64,000 bases of DNA from Myxococcales bacterium. Lineage in GTDB: Bacteria > Myxococcota_A > Polyangia > Polyangiales > Polyangiaceae. The position numbers were made by a program, and so were the translations under genes. Positions within the stretch are counted from its first letter, which is position 1; each line of letters opens with the position of its first letter. Below the pieces are notes generated by a model that made no database searches, had not been told where the DNA came from, and saw only the letters and a list, made by a program, of their open reading frames with translations. The stretch lies in the NCBI GenBank assembly GCA_004193285.1, contig SECP01000019.1:1-64000 (forward strand), given 5' to 3'. Positions 26,122 to 35,112 of the stretch are shown here, piece after piece.

Positions 26122-27554
26122 GCAAGAAGAAGCTATTCATCATCGGCAACGGCATGGCAGCGTGCCGCCTGCTGGACGAGCTCGCGGCCCGAGGGGCGGC
26201 ATTTCAGTACGAAATTACCGTTTTCGGGGAGGAACAGGGCGGCGCCTACAACCGCATCATGCTCGGAAAGGTGCTGGCCGGCGGCTCCCCGGACGACATC
26301 GTGACCAAGCCGCTCGAGTGGTACGACCGGCACAACGTGCGCCTGATCGATCGCACGAGGGTCGTGAAGCTGGACACGCTGCGCAAGCAGGTCGAAACCG
26401 CAGACGGTCAGCTACGTAGCTACGATGTCGCGGTGCTCGCGACCGGCAGTCAGCCGGTGGTGCCCTCGCTCGAGGGGATGAACGACGAAAACGGTGAGCT
26501 CAAGCCCGGCATCTTCGTTTACCGGACGATCGGCGACTGCATGCGCATGCGCGAGCGAGCGCGGTCGGGGGATAGCGCGATCGTGGTTGGCGGCGGCCTG
26601 CTAGGTCTCGAGGCGGCGAAGGTGCTCGCCGACCGCGGTCTGCACGTGACGGTGGTGCAGCTGAAGAAGACGCTGATGAACGCCCAGCTCGACGAGATTG
26701 GAGGCGAGATGCTGGAGCGGCAGATCGAGCGCACCGGCATCTTCGTCCGTACCGGCCGCACGGTAGAGGCGGTGTACGCCGAGGAGCGCGTGAAGGGCGT
26801 CTACCTGGATGACGGCACGAATCGACCGGCCGACATCGTGGTGCTGGCGTGCGGCGTGCGCCCTCGCACGGACGTGGCCAAGGCCTCGGGGCTGCCCGTG
26901 AACCGGGGCATCATCGTCAACGACACGCTCGCGACCGAGGTTCCGAGCGTTTACGCGCTCGGTGAATGCGCCGAACACCAGGGCAAGACCTACGGCATCG
27001 TCGCGCCGGCGTGGGAACAGGCGGCCGTCTTGGCGGACGTGCTCACCGGCCGGAACTCCGCCACGACCTACCGCGGCTCCAAGCTGTACACCCGTCTCAA
27101 AGTCGCGGGCGTGGAGGTCGCCACGATGGGTATCAGCGAGCCCGAACGCCCCGAGGACGACGTGCTGCAAATCGTCCAAGATCGCAAAGACACCTACCGC
27201 AAGCTCATCGTGCGGGACCGCCGGCTGGTGGGCGCGATCCTCGTCGGAGACACCTCCGCGGCTGGTGCGCTGGTGCAGTGCTTCGACCGCGGCGACCTCT
27301 TGCCGGAAGATCCGCTCGAGCTCCTGTGCCCGACGAGCGTCGCCGCCGACCCCGCGACTCGCATCGTGTGCAACTGCAACAAGGTGACGGAGGGCCAGAT
27401 TTACGAGGCGGTCGCGCAGGGAGCCGAGACAATCGAAGCGCTGGGCGTCGCGACGAAAGCCTGCACCGGCTGCGGCTCCTGCAAGACGGAGGTCACGCAG
27501 CTCATCGCCCGAGCTCCCAAACGTGGCGCCTTGCCGTTGGTGGCCGCCAGTTGA
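26118..27554 (+). CDS. nasB: FAD/NAD(P)H electron-transfer subunit of nitrate reductase with BFD domain, 478 aa
   Basis: The ATG at 26118 overlaps the catalytic-subunit stop (ATGA). The FAD-binding start is IIGNGMAACRLLDEL, the NAD(P)H-binding motif is VVGGGLLGLEAAKVL, and the FAD-closing segment is PSVYALGECAEHQG. At the C-terminus, from about residue 420, a BFD-like [2Fe-2S] domain is seen (CNCNKVTEGQIYEAV then CTGCGSC). This equals the N-terminal half of NirB and stops before the sulfite/nitrite reductase domain, so it should not reduce nitrite itself. It would pass electrons from NAD(P)H through FAD and the BFD cluster to the nitrate reductase. The gene symbol follows the Bacillus naming and is by analogy. 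Confidence 0.85.
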   Translation: MSKKKLFIIGNGMAACRLLDELAARGAAFQYEITVFGEEQGGAYNRIMLGKVLAGGSPDDIVTKPLEWYDRHNVRLIDRTRVVKLDTLRKQVETADGQLRSYDVAVLATGSQPVVPSLEGMNDENGELKPGIFVYRTIGDCMRMRERARSGDSAIVVGGGLLGLEAAKVLADRGLHVTVVQLKKTLMNAQLDEIGGEMLERQIERTGIFVRTGRTVEAVYAEERVKGVYLDDGTNRPADIVVLACGVRPRTDVAKASGLPVNRGIIVNDTLATEVPSVYALGECAEHQGKTYGIVAPAWEQAAVLADVLTGRNSATTYRGSKLYTRLKVAGVEVATMGISEPERPEDDVLQIVQDRKDTYRKLIVRDRRLVGAILVGDTSAAGALVQCFDRGDLLPEDPLELLCPTSVAADPATRIVCNCNKVTEGQIYEAVAQGAETIEALGVATKACTGCGSCKTEVTQLIARAPKRGALPLVAAS

Positions 27555-27997
27555 AGGCGCCGCGCGTCTCGGACACGGATTTGCGCGCGCTGGCCGCATT
27601 CCGCTACGAGCTGCGCTGCTTCCTCGCTTTCAGCGAGCAGGCGGCGCGGGACGCCGGCGTCGAGCCGCAACAACACCAGTTGCTCCTGGCCATCGGCGGG
27701 CTGCCGGCGGGGCAGCGCCCCAACATCCGCTCCCTGGCCCAGCGGTTGTCCGTGCAGCACCACACCGCGGTCGCCCTCGTGGACAAGGTGGAGGAGCGCG
27801 GCCTCGTGCGGCGAGAGCGCAGCCTCGAGGACAAACGCGAGGTCCTCGTTCGCTTGACCGAAGCGGGTCGCGACCTCCTGCAGCGGCTTTCCCACCGGCA
27901 CCGCGACCATTTGCAGAGCGTCGGCCCGGAGATGGTGACCGCGCTCGGCGCCATCTTGGGTGCCCGCGGCTGGAACGCGCGCGAAAAAGCGGGCTAA
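27551..27997 (+). CDS. MarR-family regulator, 148 aa, TTG start
   Basis: The best start is a TTG at 27551 that overlaps the stop of the electron-transfer gene (TTGA); no ATG or GTG lies suitably near. The protein has the MarR fold: dimer helix (ALAAFRYELRCFLAFSEQAA), a winged helix (NIRSLAQRLSVQHHTAVALVDKV) read as NIRSLAQRLSV then QHHTAVALVDKVEERGL, and the wing VRRERSLEDKREVLVRLTEAG. Translational coupling to the nitrate reductase genes suggests it is made only when the operon is on and may feed back on it. Its ligand is unknown. A tRNA gene follows 134 bp later. Confidence 0.8.
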   Translation: MKAPRVSDTDLRALAAFRYELRCFLAFSEQAARDAGVEPQQHQLLLAIGGLPAGQRPNIRSLAQRLSVQHHTAVALVDKVEERGLVRRERSLEDKREVLVRLTEAGRDLLQRLSHRHRDHLQSVGPEMVTALGAILGARGWNAREKAG

Positions 27998-28131
27998 GCG
28001 CTCAAAAAAACCAGCTGAAATCCTGGATTTGCGCGGCTCCGGTCTGCCCGTTGCGGGTTTGTGTCGAAGCCTCTTGCAGGCTCCCCTGCCCATGAGGTAA
28101 ACCCCCGCACCCTTTCGGTTTCGACCCCTAC

Positions 28132-28215
28132 GCAGCGGTGGTGGAACTGGCAGACACACCAGCTTGAGGTGCTGGCGCCGTAACTGGCTTGGAGGTTCAA
28201 GTCCTCTCCGCTGCA
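28132..28215 (+). tRNA. tRNA-Leu (anticodon GAG)
   Basis: Acceptor arms GCAGCGG (28132-28138) and CCGCTGC (28208-28214) pair fully, with discriminator A at 28215. The anticodon GAG is at 28166-28168 in AGCTTGAGGTGC. A long variable arm and the T-arm GAGGTTCAAGTCCTC are present, as expected for a class II leucine tRNA. CCA is not encoded (ACTA follows). Confidence 0.95.
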
Positions 28216-28218
28216 CTA

Positions 28219-28253
28219 AAACCGCCTGATGATGAGTCAGGCGGTTTTTTTTT
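28219..28253 (+). terminator. Intrinsic terminator of tRNA-Leu
   Basis: An 11-bp perfect stem (AAACCGCCTGA at 28219-28229 and TCAGGCGGTTT at 28237-28247) with a 7-nt loop is followed by a run of T to 28253. It lies three bases after the tRNA. Confidence 0.93.
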
Positions 28254-28312
28254 GGGGCGCCGCTGCCCCGCGCGCCTGGCGCCGTCCGGAGCCATCGTTT
28301 AACCTGAGCGCG

Positions 28313-28732
28313 GTGCCTCGCCCTCAAAGACTGCCCGCTGGGCTAGCGCGACTCGCGGCGCTGCTCGTAGCGTGCATCTTGGTCGGCCAGTCGCTCCTGG
28401 GCGGCGTGCAGCTTTGCGCGTTCACGGGCGCCTTCGGCTCGGAGTGCTGCGCGCCCGTGCGTGCCAGCGAGGCCCCGAGCGCCGCCGCGGGCTCGAGCTT
28501 GGACTCGTCCGCCAGCGCGCCGCAAGGCAATCAAGCGGCGGACCCGGATTGTCCGTGCCCCTTCGACTGCGGGCTCGGTTGCTGCGCTCCGAGCCGAGCC
28601 CTCGCACCTCGAGCGCTCGCGCTGGACTGCGCGGTCGGTGAAAGCAAGCAGCTGGAGCTCCCCGGGCGCGAGCCATCGCCGCCTTCGCCGGACGCTCGCG
28701 GGATCCTGCACGTGCCCAAGCTCGCGGCTTAG
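28313..28732 (+). CDS. Cys-rich single-pass membrane-anchored protein at head of metal efflux cluster, 139 aa
   Basis: The frame is open from 28229, but that start lies in the tRNA terminator; the GTG at 28313 is the more likely start. One hydrophobic helix (LARLAALLVACILVGQSLL) is followed by a probably periplasmic part with many Cys: GVQLCAF, SECCAPV, then DPDCPCPFDCGLGCCAPS. The Cys spacing looks like a soft-metal binding region, though disulfides are equally possible. The gene precedes the adaptor and pump genes by 128 bp in the same direction. Metal binding is an inference from composition and context; no family is recognised. Confidence 0.6.
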   Translation: MPRPQRLPAGLARLAALLVACILVGQSLLGGVQLCAFTGAFGSECCAPVRASEAPSAAAGSSLDSSASAPQGNQAADPDCPCPFDCGLGCCAPSRALAPRALALDCAVGESKQLELPGREPSPPSPDARGILHVPKLAA

Positions 28733-28860
28733 GTCTTCCTAGCCGCTGCTTCGTTCGTTCTGCTGGGCGTGTGCGCCAAGCGGAGCTGAGCCACGTTCAG
28801 TCACTGCTGGTCGTCGCCAATCGGCGAGCGACCGCGCCCCATGATTTCGTCGGGAGTCCG

Positions 28861-30234
28861 ATGCGCAGTCTCATCGTCACGCTCTTGGTCGTACCCGCGG
28901 CCATGCCGCTTTCCGCTTGCTCGAAAACCGAACACCAACACAGCTCGGGTTCGCACGCCCCGACTTCGAGCGCGAAGCCCGCCGCCGCTCCGGTGGGTGA
29001 CGGCATGTGCGAAGAGCACCGCGTGCTCGAGGCCGTGTGCACCCAGTGCAATCCCAAGCTCATCCCGGTGTTCAAAGACAAGCAGGATTGGTGCGAAAAG
29101 CACGGCTTTCCCGAGTCTTTTTGCCCTTCCTGTCATCCGGAACGTGGCGGAAGGCCAGCCGCGGAAGTCAGTGCGGATGCTGCGCCGGCGGACGGCACAC
29201 GCATTCGCTTCAAGAGCAAGCAGACCGCGACCATCGCTGGCATCGAGACCGCGCGAGCCGCCGTACGCCCCAATCAAGCTGCGCTCGTCGCTCCAGCGCG
29301 CGTCGCCTACGACGCCACGAGGTTGGCGCTCGTCAACGCGCGTTCGCCGGGTGTGGTCCGTGAGCTCAAGGTCGACACGGGGAGCAAAGTCAAAAAGGGG
29401 GACGCGCTGATGACGATCGACAGCGCCGGCGTGGGCGCCGATCGCGCACGGCTCGTCGCGGCTCGAGCTCGCGTTCGCGTCGCGGACGAGAGCTTCCGGC
29501 GCGAGAGTCAGCTCGAAACGGAGGGGGTCTCCACGCGCGCGAGCGTGCTCCGCGCCCAGCAGGAGCTGGACTCGGCCAAGTCGGAGGAAGCCGCGCTCGC
29601 GGCGTCCCTGTCCGTCCTGGGAGCCAGCTCGCAAGGTGTCGGCGGCTACACCCTCACCGCGCCCCTCAGCGGGATAGTCACGGACCGCCAGATCAATGTC
29701 GGGCGGTTCGTCGGCACCCAAGAGGTCTTGCTGCAAATCGTCGATACCACCGAGGTTTGGGCCGAGCTGGACGTCGCTGAGCCCGACCTGCCAGCGGTTC
29801 GGGTCGGACAGTCCGTCGCGTTGACGTTCGAGGGGCTACCCGGTCATGAGCTCGGCGGGGTCATCTCGTACGTCGCTCCGGCGATCGATCCACACACTCG
29901 CAGCGCGAAGGCTCGGGTGCCGCTCCAGAACGCCGACGGCATGCTGCGCGCGAATCTCTACGGGCAAGCGCGCATCGCGGCCGGCGAGGGCCGAAGCGGC
30001 GTCTCCGTGCCGCGAGCCGCGGTCCATCGCGTGAGCGACGTTCCGTTGGTCTTCGTGCGCCTGGCGGACGACGAGTTCGAGACACGCCGCGTTCAGCTGG
30101 GTGCGTCGACCGACGCGTACTTCGAGGTGCTTGAGGGCGTCCAGGTTGGTGAGAGCGTCGTGACGACGGGGAGCTTCCTGCTCAAGACGGAAACGCTCAA
30201 AGACGGCATCGGCGCTGGCTGCGAGGCGCACTAA
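28861..30234 (+). CDS. RND efflux periplasmic adaptor with heavy-metal-binding N-terminal domain, CusB/CzcB type, 457 aa
   Basis: I start at the ATG at 28861, which begins a lipoprotein signal (AAMPLSAC, Cys20). A His-rich spacer leads to a metal-binding domain with Cys50, His53, Cys60, Cys63, Cys78, His81, Cys88 and Cys91 (MCEEH, AVCTQCNP, DWCEKHG, FCPSCHPE), a module known from CzcB/CusB-like adaptors. Then come the barrel-sandwich and hairpin parts (VVRELKVDTGSKVKKGDAL, AAPLSGIVTDRQINVGRFV in the form LTAPLSGIVTDR) and the membrane-proximal beta-barrel (GESVVTTGSFLLKTETLKD). It joins the pump to an outer-membrane channel in the periplasm. The pump gene begins one base after its stop. Substrate is a divalent or monovalent metal; which one is not decidable from this sequence. 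Confidence 0.88.
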   Translation: MRSLIVTLLVVPAAMPLSACSKTEHQHSSGSHAPTSSAKPAAAPVGDGMCEEHRVLEAVCTQCNPKLIPVFKDKQDWCEKHGFPESFCPSCHPERGGRPAAEVSADAAPADGTRIRFKSKQTATIAGIETARAAVRPNQAALVAPARVAYDATRLALVNARSPGVVRELKVDTGSKVKKGDALMTIDSAGVGADRARLVAARARVRVADESFRRESQLETEGVSTRASVLRAQQELDSAKSEEAALAASLSVLGASSQGVGGYTLTAPLSGIVTDRQINVGRFVGTQEVLLQIVDTTEVWAELDVAEPDLPAVRVGQSVALTFEGLPGHELGGVISYVAPAIDPHTRSAKARVPLQNADGMLRANLYGQARIAAGEGRSGVSVPRAAVHRVSDVPLVFVRLADDEFETRRVQLGASTDAYFEVLEGVQVGESVVTTGSFLLKTETLKDGIGAGCEAH

Positions 30235-30235
30235 C

Positions 30236-33200
30236 GTGCTCGACTGGCTCGTACGAATCTCGCTGCGTCATCGCCTGGTGGTGCTGCTCCTGGCCCTGGG
30301 CATCGTCGTGGGCGGCGTCGTTGCGTTCGTTCGCCTGCCCATCGACGCCTTCCCCGACACCACGCCCGTCCAGGTTCAGGTAAACACGGTGGCCGCTGCC
30401 TTGAGCCCGCTCGAGATCGAGCGGCAAGTCACCTTTCAAGTCGAGCAGGCCCTCTCGGGGCTCCCGGGGCTCGAAGAGGTGCGCTCGCTGAGCCGGTTCG
30501 GGCTCTCTCAAGTAACCCTCATTTTTGCCGACGGAAGCGACCTTTGGCTCGCGCGGCAGGTCGTCAGCGAGCGCCTCCCAAGCGTCACGTTGCCGCCGAA
30601 CATCGAGCGTCCACAGCTCGGCCCGGTGGCGACCGGCTTGGGCGAAGTCTTTCACTACCTCGTCACCGGTGAGGGGTCACTCGCCGAGCTGCGCACCGCG
30701 CACGATTGGACGATCCGTCCCCAGCTGCGATCCGTGCCAGGCGTCGCAGAGGTGAACGCCTGGGGCGGCGACGAACGGCAGTTTCACGTCGAGGTAGATC
30801 CTGCGCAGCTGCACGCGCGTGGGCTCACGCTCGCTCAGCTCATCGACGCGCTGGAGCGCAACAACGCCAACGCCGGCGGCGGGCTCCTCGAGCAACCCGG
30901 AGCTTCGTTGCTCGTGCAAGGGGTGGGCATCGTCACGACGATCGAAGACATTCGCGAAATCATCGTCGCCGAGAAGGAAGGCGTGCCGATCCGTGTTCAG
31001 GACGTCGCCCGAGTCGTGCCAGGAAGCGAGATTCGTCGTGCCGCTGCCACTGCGGATGGCAAAGGGGAGGTCGTGCTCGGGCTCGGCTTCCTGATGATGG
31101 GTGAGAACAGCCACTCCGTCACTCAGCGGCTGGCCCTGCGGCTACAAGAGGTGCAAAAGACCTTGCCGCCCGGCATCCAGGTCCGCCCGGTCTACGCCCG
31201 AACCACGCTCGTGGAGCGAGTGCTCCACACCGTGCGCACGAATCTATTGGAGGGAGCTCTGCTGGTCATCGCGGTGCTCTTCGTGTTCCTCGGCAACCTC
31301 CGCGCCGGCTTGATCGTGGCGGCGGCCATCCCGCTCTCGCTGCTGTTTGCCTTCAATTGGATGCTCCAAGCAGGCATCGCCGGCAGCTTGATGAGCCTCG
31401 GCGCGATCGATTTCGGACTGATCGTCGACAGCTCCGTGATCATGGTCGAAAACTCGGTGCGGCGGCTCGCGGAGGACAAGAGCGGTCGCAGCAAGCTGGA
31501 CATCGTGCGAGAGGCCGCGGTCGAGGTGCGCAAGCCGACGCTGTTCGGCGAGCTCATCATCATGATCGTGTACCTGCCCATTTTGGCGCTGGAGGGCATG
31601 GAAGGTAAATTGTTCCGCCCGATGGCGCTCACGGTCATCTTTGCGCTCTTGGGCTCGATGGTGCTGTCCCTGACGCTCATGCCCGTGCTCGCGAGCTTGC
31701 TACTGCCCCGGCGCATCGAGGAGCGGGAGAGCTTCGTCATGCGCGGCTTGCGCCGGGTGTACGGCCCGGTGCTCGATTGGGCGCTCCGCCACCGCAAAGG
31801 GGTCTTGGTGGCGTCGCTGCTCGCGCTCGGCAGCGGCGCGTTCGTCGGGACCCGGCTCGGCTCGGAGTTCGTGCCCAAGCTGCAAGAGGGAACGATCGTG
31901 ATCAGCACCGTCCGCCTCGCCGGCGTCTCGCTCGAGGAGTCGGTCCGGTACGGCAGCCAGATCGAAAAGGCGCTGCTCGCGAAGTTCGGCGCGGAAATCG
32001 AGCACATCTGGACCCGAACCGGTACGCCAGAGGTCGCGACCGACCCCATGGGAATCGAGGTTTCGGACGTCTTCGTCACCCTCGAGCCGACTGCGTCGTG
32101 GCGGCGCGCATCGACCCAAAGTGAGCTGGTGGCCGAGATGGAAGCCGAGCTCGCGGGCTTGCCCGGCATGCGGGCAGCCTTCACCCAGCCCATCGAGATG
32201 CGTGTCAACGAAATGTCGGCCGGCATCCGCAGCGACGTCGGGATCAAGCTCTTCGGGGACGACCTGGAGGTATTGAAGACCAAAGCTCGCGAGCTGGAGA
32301 AGGTCGTCCAAAGCATCCCCGGCGCGGTAGACGTCGCGGTCGAGCAAGTGACGGGGCAGCCCATGCTCCAGATCGACGTGGACCGTGCCGCGATCGCCAG
32401 GCGCGGCATCGCTGCCAGCGAAATTCTGAGCGTCGTCGAAGCGCTCGGGACGCGAGAGGTCGGGTTTCTGCAACAGGGCGAGCGGCGCTTTCCGATCACC
32501 GTGCGCATCGCCGATCGGTACCGCCTCGATCCCGAAGCAGTCGGAACCATCCCCGTTACCGCTCTCAACGGTGACCGCATACCGCTCGCGCAACTGGCGC
32601 GCCTCTCGGTCGTGGATGGTCCGACCGCCGTCAATCGTGAGTGGGCGAAGCGGCGCGTCGTGGTCCAGGCCAACGTTCGGGGCCGGGACGTGGGCAGCTT
32701 CGTTCGAGACGTCCAAGCAGCGGTCCCGAAGCAGGTCACGCTGCCTCCGTCCTACTTCATTCGCTACGGCGGGCAGTTCGAGCACTTGCAACGAGCGCGC
32801 ACCCGCCTGTTGATCGTGGTGCCGGTCGCGCTTTCGCTGATCTTCGCGCTGCTCTATTTCACCTACGGCAAAGTGTTGGACGCGCTTCGCGTGTTCACCG
32901 GGGTGCCGTTCGCGGCCATCGGCGGCATCGCCGCGCTGTGGCTCCGCGACCTGCCGTTCAGCATCTCGGCGGGCGTGGGCTTCATCGCGCTGTCCGGCGT
33001 TTCGGTGCTGGGGGACATGGTGCTGGTTTCCACCGTGCAGCAGCTGCGCGAGCAGGGGGTCGAGCTCGCCGAAGCGGTTCACAGCGCCGCCCACCGAAGG
33101 CTCAGACCCGTGCTCATGACCGCGCTCGTCGCGAGCCTTGGCTTCGTTCCCATGGCGCTCAACACCGGCATAGGGGCCGAGGTGCAGCGGCCGCTCGCAA

Positions 33201-33307
33201 CCGTCGTCATCGGCGGCGTGCTGTCCTCGACGCTCTTGACCCTGGTCGTCCTGCCCGTCCTCTACCTCGTGTTCGCGCGCAGGCGGGCCGCACCCCAGCC
33301 GAGCTAA
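30236..33307 (+). CDS. Heavy-metal efflux RND pump, CzcA/CusA family, 1023 aa
   Basis: The inner-membrane proton-driven pump of a tripartite metal exporter. It has normal length and two copies of the RND repeat. The heavy-metal subfamily motif in TM4 is present (AIDFGLIVDSSVIMVEN, near residues 388-404), with the proton-relay acidic residues. Other typical segments are LPIDAFPDTTPVQVQVNT near the N-terminus, GSEFVPKLQEGTIVIS after TM7, and the second membrane block (ALSGVSVLGDMVLVS). The GTG start is one base after the adaptor stop, so they are co-translated. No outer-membrane factor gene follows; the channel must come from another locus. The motif reads VDSS where many CzcA proteins have VDGA, which may hold clues to specificity. 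Confidence 0.9.
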   Translation: MLDWLVRISLRHRLVVLLLALGIVVGGVVAFVRLPIDAFPDTTPVQVQVNTVAAALSPLEIERQVTFQVEQALSGLPGLEEVRSLSRFGLSQVTLIFADGSDLWLARQVVSERLPSVTLPPNIERPQLGPVATGLGEVFHYLVTGEGSLAELRTAHDWTIRPQLRSVPGVAEVNAWGGDERQFHVEVDPAQLHARGLTLAQLIDALERNNANAGGGLLEQPGASLLVQGVGIVTTIEDIREIIVAEKEGVPIRVQDVARVVPGSEIRRAAATADGKGEVVLGLGFLMMGENSHSVTQRLALRLQEVQKTLPPGIQVRPVYARTTLVERVLHTVRTNLLEGALLVIAVLFVFLGNLRAGLIVAAAIPLSLLFAFNWMLQAGIAGSLMSLGAIDFGLIVDSSVIMVENSVRRLAEDKSGRSKLDIVREAAVEVRKPTLFGELIIMIVYLPILALEGMEGKLFRPMALTVIFALLGSMVLSLTLMPVLASLLLPRRIEERESFVMRGLRRVYGPVLDWALRHRKGVLVASLLALGSGAFVGTRLGSEFVPKLQEGTIVISTVRLAGVSLEESVRYGSQIEKALLAKFGAEIEHIWTRTGTPEVATDPMGIEVSDVFVTLEPTASWRRASTQSELVAEMEAELAGLPGMRAAFTQPIEMRVNEMSAGIRSDVGIKLFGDDLEVLKTKARELEKVVQSIPGAVDVAVEQVTGQPMLQIDVDRAAIARRGIAASEILSVVEALGTREVGFLQQGERRFPITVRIADRYRLDPEAVGTIPVTALNGDRIPLAQLARLSVVDGPTAVNREWAKRRVVVQANVRGRDVGSFVRDVQAAVPKQVTLPPSYFIRYGGQFEHLQRARTRLLIVVPVALSLIFALLYFTYGKVLDALRVFTGVPFAAIGGIAALWLRDLPFSISAGVGFIALSGVSVLGDMVLVSTVQQLREQGVELAEAVHSAAHRRLRPVLMTALVASLGFVPMALNTGIGAEVQRPLATVVIGGVLSSTLLTLVVLPVLYLVFARRRAAPQPS

Positions 33308-33666
33308 CGACCCCCAGCTTTGAGGCGGCGGTCGCGAGGCCGGTGAGCGGGGAGCGGGTGAGGGGGGCTCGGGGGCGGAGGCTACGGGCCCGAGCCCGCG
33401 TTGCTACGGCCCCCACCGCGTGGTCGCGACTCGAAGCTCCATGAGCCGCGGCGCCTCGCATCGCGCGCGACTTGCGAGGCCAAGTGGCTCGCAGCGTGAA
33501 CAAAACGTGCAAGGGTCGCGGACGGCGTTCAGGCACGCCACCACTTTCCACCACAGTGGCGCGGTTCGACACTGGAACCGGTCCCGGGTGGGAGCGCTAC
33601 CAAGGGCCTTTCCTTCGAGCAAAACGCTGGCTGGGAGCACTCCGCGTGCTACGACGGAAGGACAAC
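33308..33666. other. 359-bp non-coding gap with a possible terminator
   Basis: No convincing gene is seen. GGGCTCGGG (33365-33373) and CCCGAGCCC (33389-33397) form a 9-bp hairpin without U-tract that may end the metal-efflux transcript. The rest should hold the promoter of the second DUF1552 gene; a GGAAGGA ribosome-binding site lies just before its ATG. Confidence 0.5.
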
Positions 33667-35112
33667 ATGGGTAAGAGCAACGCTGCCTTCCGCGTTCGTC
33701 GCCGCGTCTTTCTCAGTGCCGTGGGCTTGGGGCTCTCGGCGGCGGTGGCCTCTAGATTGTCGAACGTCGCGCTTGCGCAGGCGACCCCCGCCTCCAAGCG
33801 CTTCTTGCTCTTTTACATGCCCCACGGCGCGCCGCCGGAGCACTTCTCCCCCCAGGTGATGGGCAGCGACCCAACCCAGTTCTCGCTCAGCGCTCCGGGG
33901 GTTGGCGTCCTCGGCCCGTTCGAGGAGCAGCTCAAGGCCTACACCACCGTCGTGCAGGGCATCCGCTACCCCAAGGGCGCATCCACGCACGAAGCGCTCA
34001 AAGTCGCACTCTCGGGCCTCAACGGCGCGGGGGGGACGTCGTTGCCGGACGACTCGGTCGCTCGGGTCACGCTCGAGCACCAGATCGCCGCGGGCCTCAA
34101 CGTGAGGCCGCTGATCCTCGGCGCGTGCGCGCACCGTCCCTTCGGTTTGGATCATGACGGCATGCTGATGTGGGACGGCACGCCCGTGGTGCCCGAGAAG
34201 AGTCCCCTTGCGGCTTACGACGCAGTGTTCAGCGGTATCTCTGCCCCGAAGCCCGACACCGGCCCGGACCCGGACGTGGAGCTCACCAATTCGCTGCGCT
34301 CACTCACGGAAGGCGAGCTGCAGACTCTCTCCCAAGAGCTCAGCGGCCTCACGGAAGAGCAGACCAAGCTGAAGAAGCACCTGGACGCCATCGCCTCGCT
34401 CAAGGCCGGCGGCGGGGGCGGCGCCATCAGCTGCGACAGCGCACCCGCTTTGCCCGCGCTGGAGGCGCTGCGCACCGCCGCCGCCGGGCAGTCCGAGGAG
34501 TTCTTCTTGAAGGAGGAGAATTTCCCGATGCTGCTCGCCGCGCAGCTCGCCGTCGCGGGGGCCGCGATCAAGTGCAATGCGCGCCAAGTCGTGGCCGTTC
34601 AGCCGATGTACACGAACTGCGAGTTCGATTTCAAATTCATGCAGTCGTCAGGGCCGCACCACAGCTTGCTCTCGCACACCTCGCCCCAGGCCGACGCGTA
34701 TCCGGCGAAGACGCTGCAGGTCACCGCGCGCCAGGCCTTCGGCAAGTGCCAGCGTTGGTTCATGGAGCAGCTCTACACGCACGCGCTCGCCGGCCTTTTG
34801 GAGCCGGATCCTGCGGATCCGAGCAAGAAGGTCATCGACAACACCATCGTCTACGTCATGAGCGAGATTGGCGACGGCGCGTGGCACACGACGGAGACGC
34901 GCCTCATCAATACCCAGGGGCCGGACGGCGTGAACGCCTACATCCCCTCGGTGATCATCGGGGGCGGCGGTGGCGCGCTCAAGCCGGGCCGCGTCGTCAC
35001 GTTCCCACAAGACCGTCCGGCGGGTGACCTGTACCTCGCGCTCTGCCAGGCCATGGGCACCACCGGCACCTTTCCAGACTCTACGGGCCCGATGGCGGAG
35101 GTGCTGGCATGA
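33667..35112 (+). CDS. DUF1552 protein, second copy, 481 aa
   Basis: The ATG at 33667 has a good ribosome-binding site (GGAAGGA) and starts a Tat-like signal (FRVRRRVFLSAVGLGLSAA, cleavage near ALAQA). The family layout is as in the first copy: LLFYMPHGAPPEHFSP, VVQGIRYPKGASTHEA, a helical hairpin (LSQELSGLTEEQTKLKKHL), and TIVYVMSEIGDGAWHT near the C-terminus. It is clearly diverged from the copy at 13943 and has its own partner. It is followed by the DUF1592 gene through an ATGA overlap. Role unknown, as for the first pair. Confidence 0.85.
   Translation: MGKSNAAFRVRRRVFLSAVGLGLSAAVASRLSNVALAQATPASKRFLLFYMPHGAPPEHFSPQVMGSDPTQFSLSAPGVGVLGPFEEQLKAYTTVVQGIRYPKGASTHEALKVALSGLNGAGGTSLPDDSVARVTLEHQIAAGLNVRPLILGACAHRPFGLDHDGMLMWDGTPVVPEKSPLAAYDAVFSGISAPKPDTGPDPDVELTNSLRSLTEGELQTLSQELSGLTEEQTKLKKHLDAIASLKAGGGGGAISCDSAPALPALEALRTAAAGQSEEFFLKEENFPMLLAAQLAVAGAAIKCNARQVVAVQPMYTNCEFDFKFMQSSGPHHSLLSHTSPQADAYPAKTLQVTARQAFGKCQRWFMEQLYTHALAGLLEPDPADPSKKVIDNTIVYVMSEIGDGAWHTTETRLINTQGPDGVNAYIPSVIIGGGGGALKPGRVVTFPQDRPAGDLYLALCQAMGTTGTFPDSTGPMAEVLA

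Noticed and set aside
31192..32739. 515-codon antisense open frame in the RND pump gene
   Set aside because: The product is Ser/Thr/Arg-rich without any family feature, and the plus strand encodes a clear RND pump through the same bases. It is a G+C-bias shadow.
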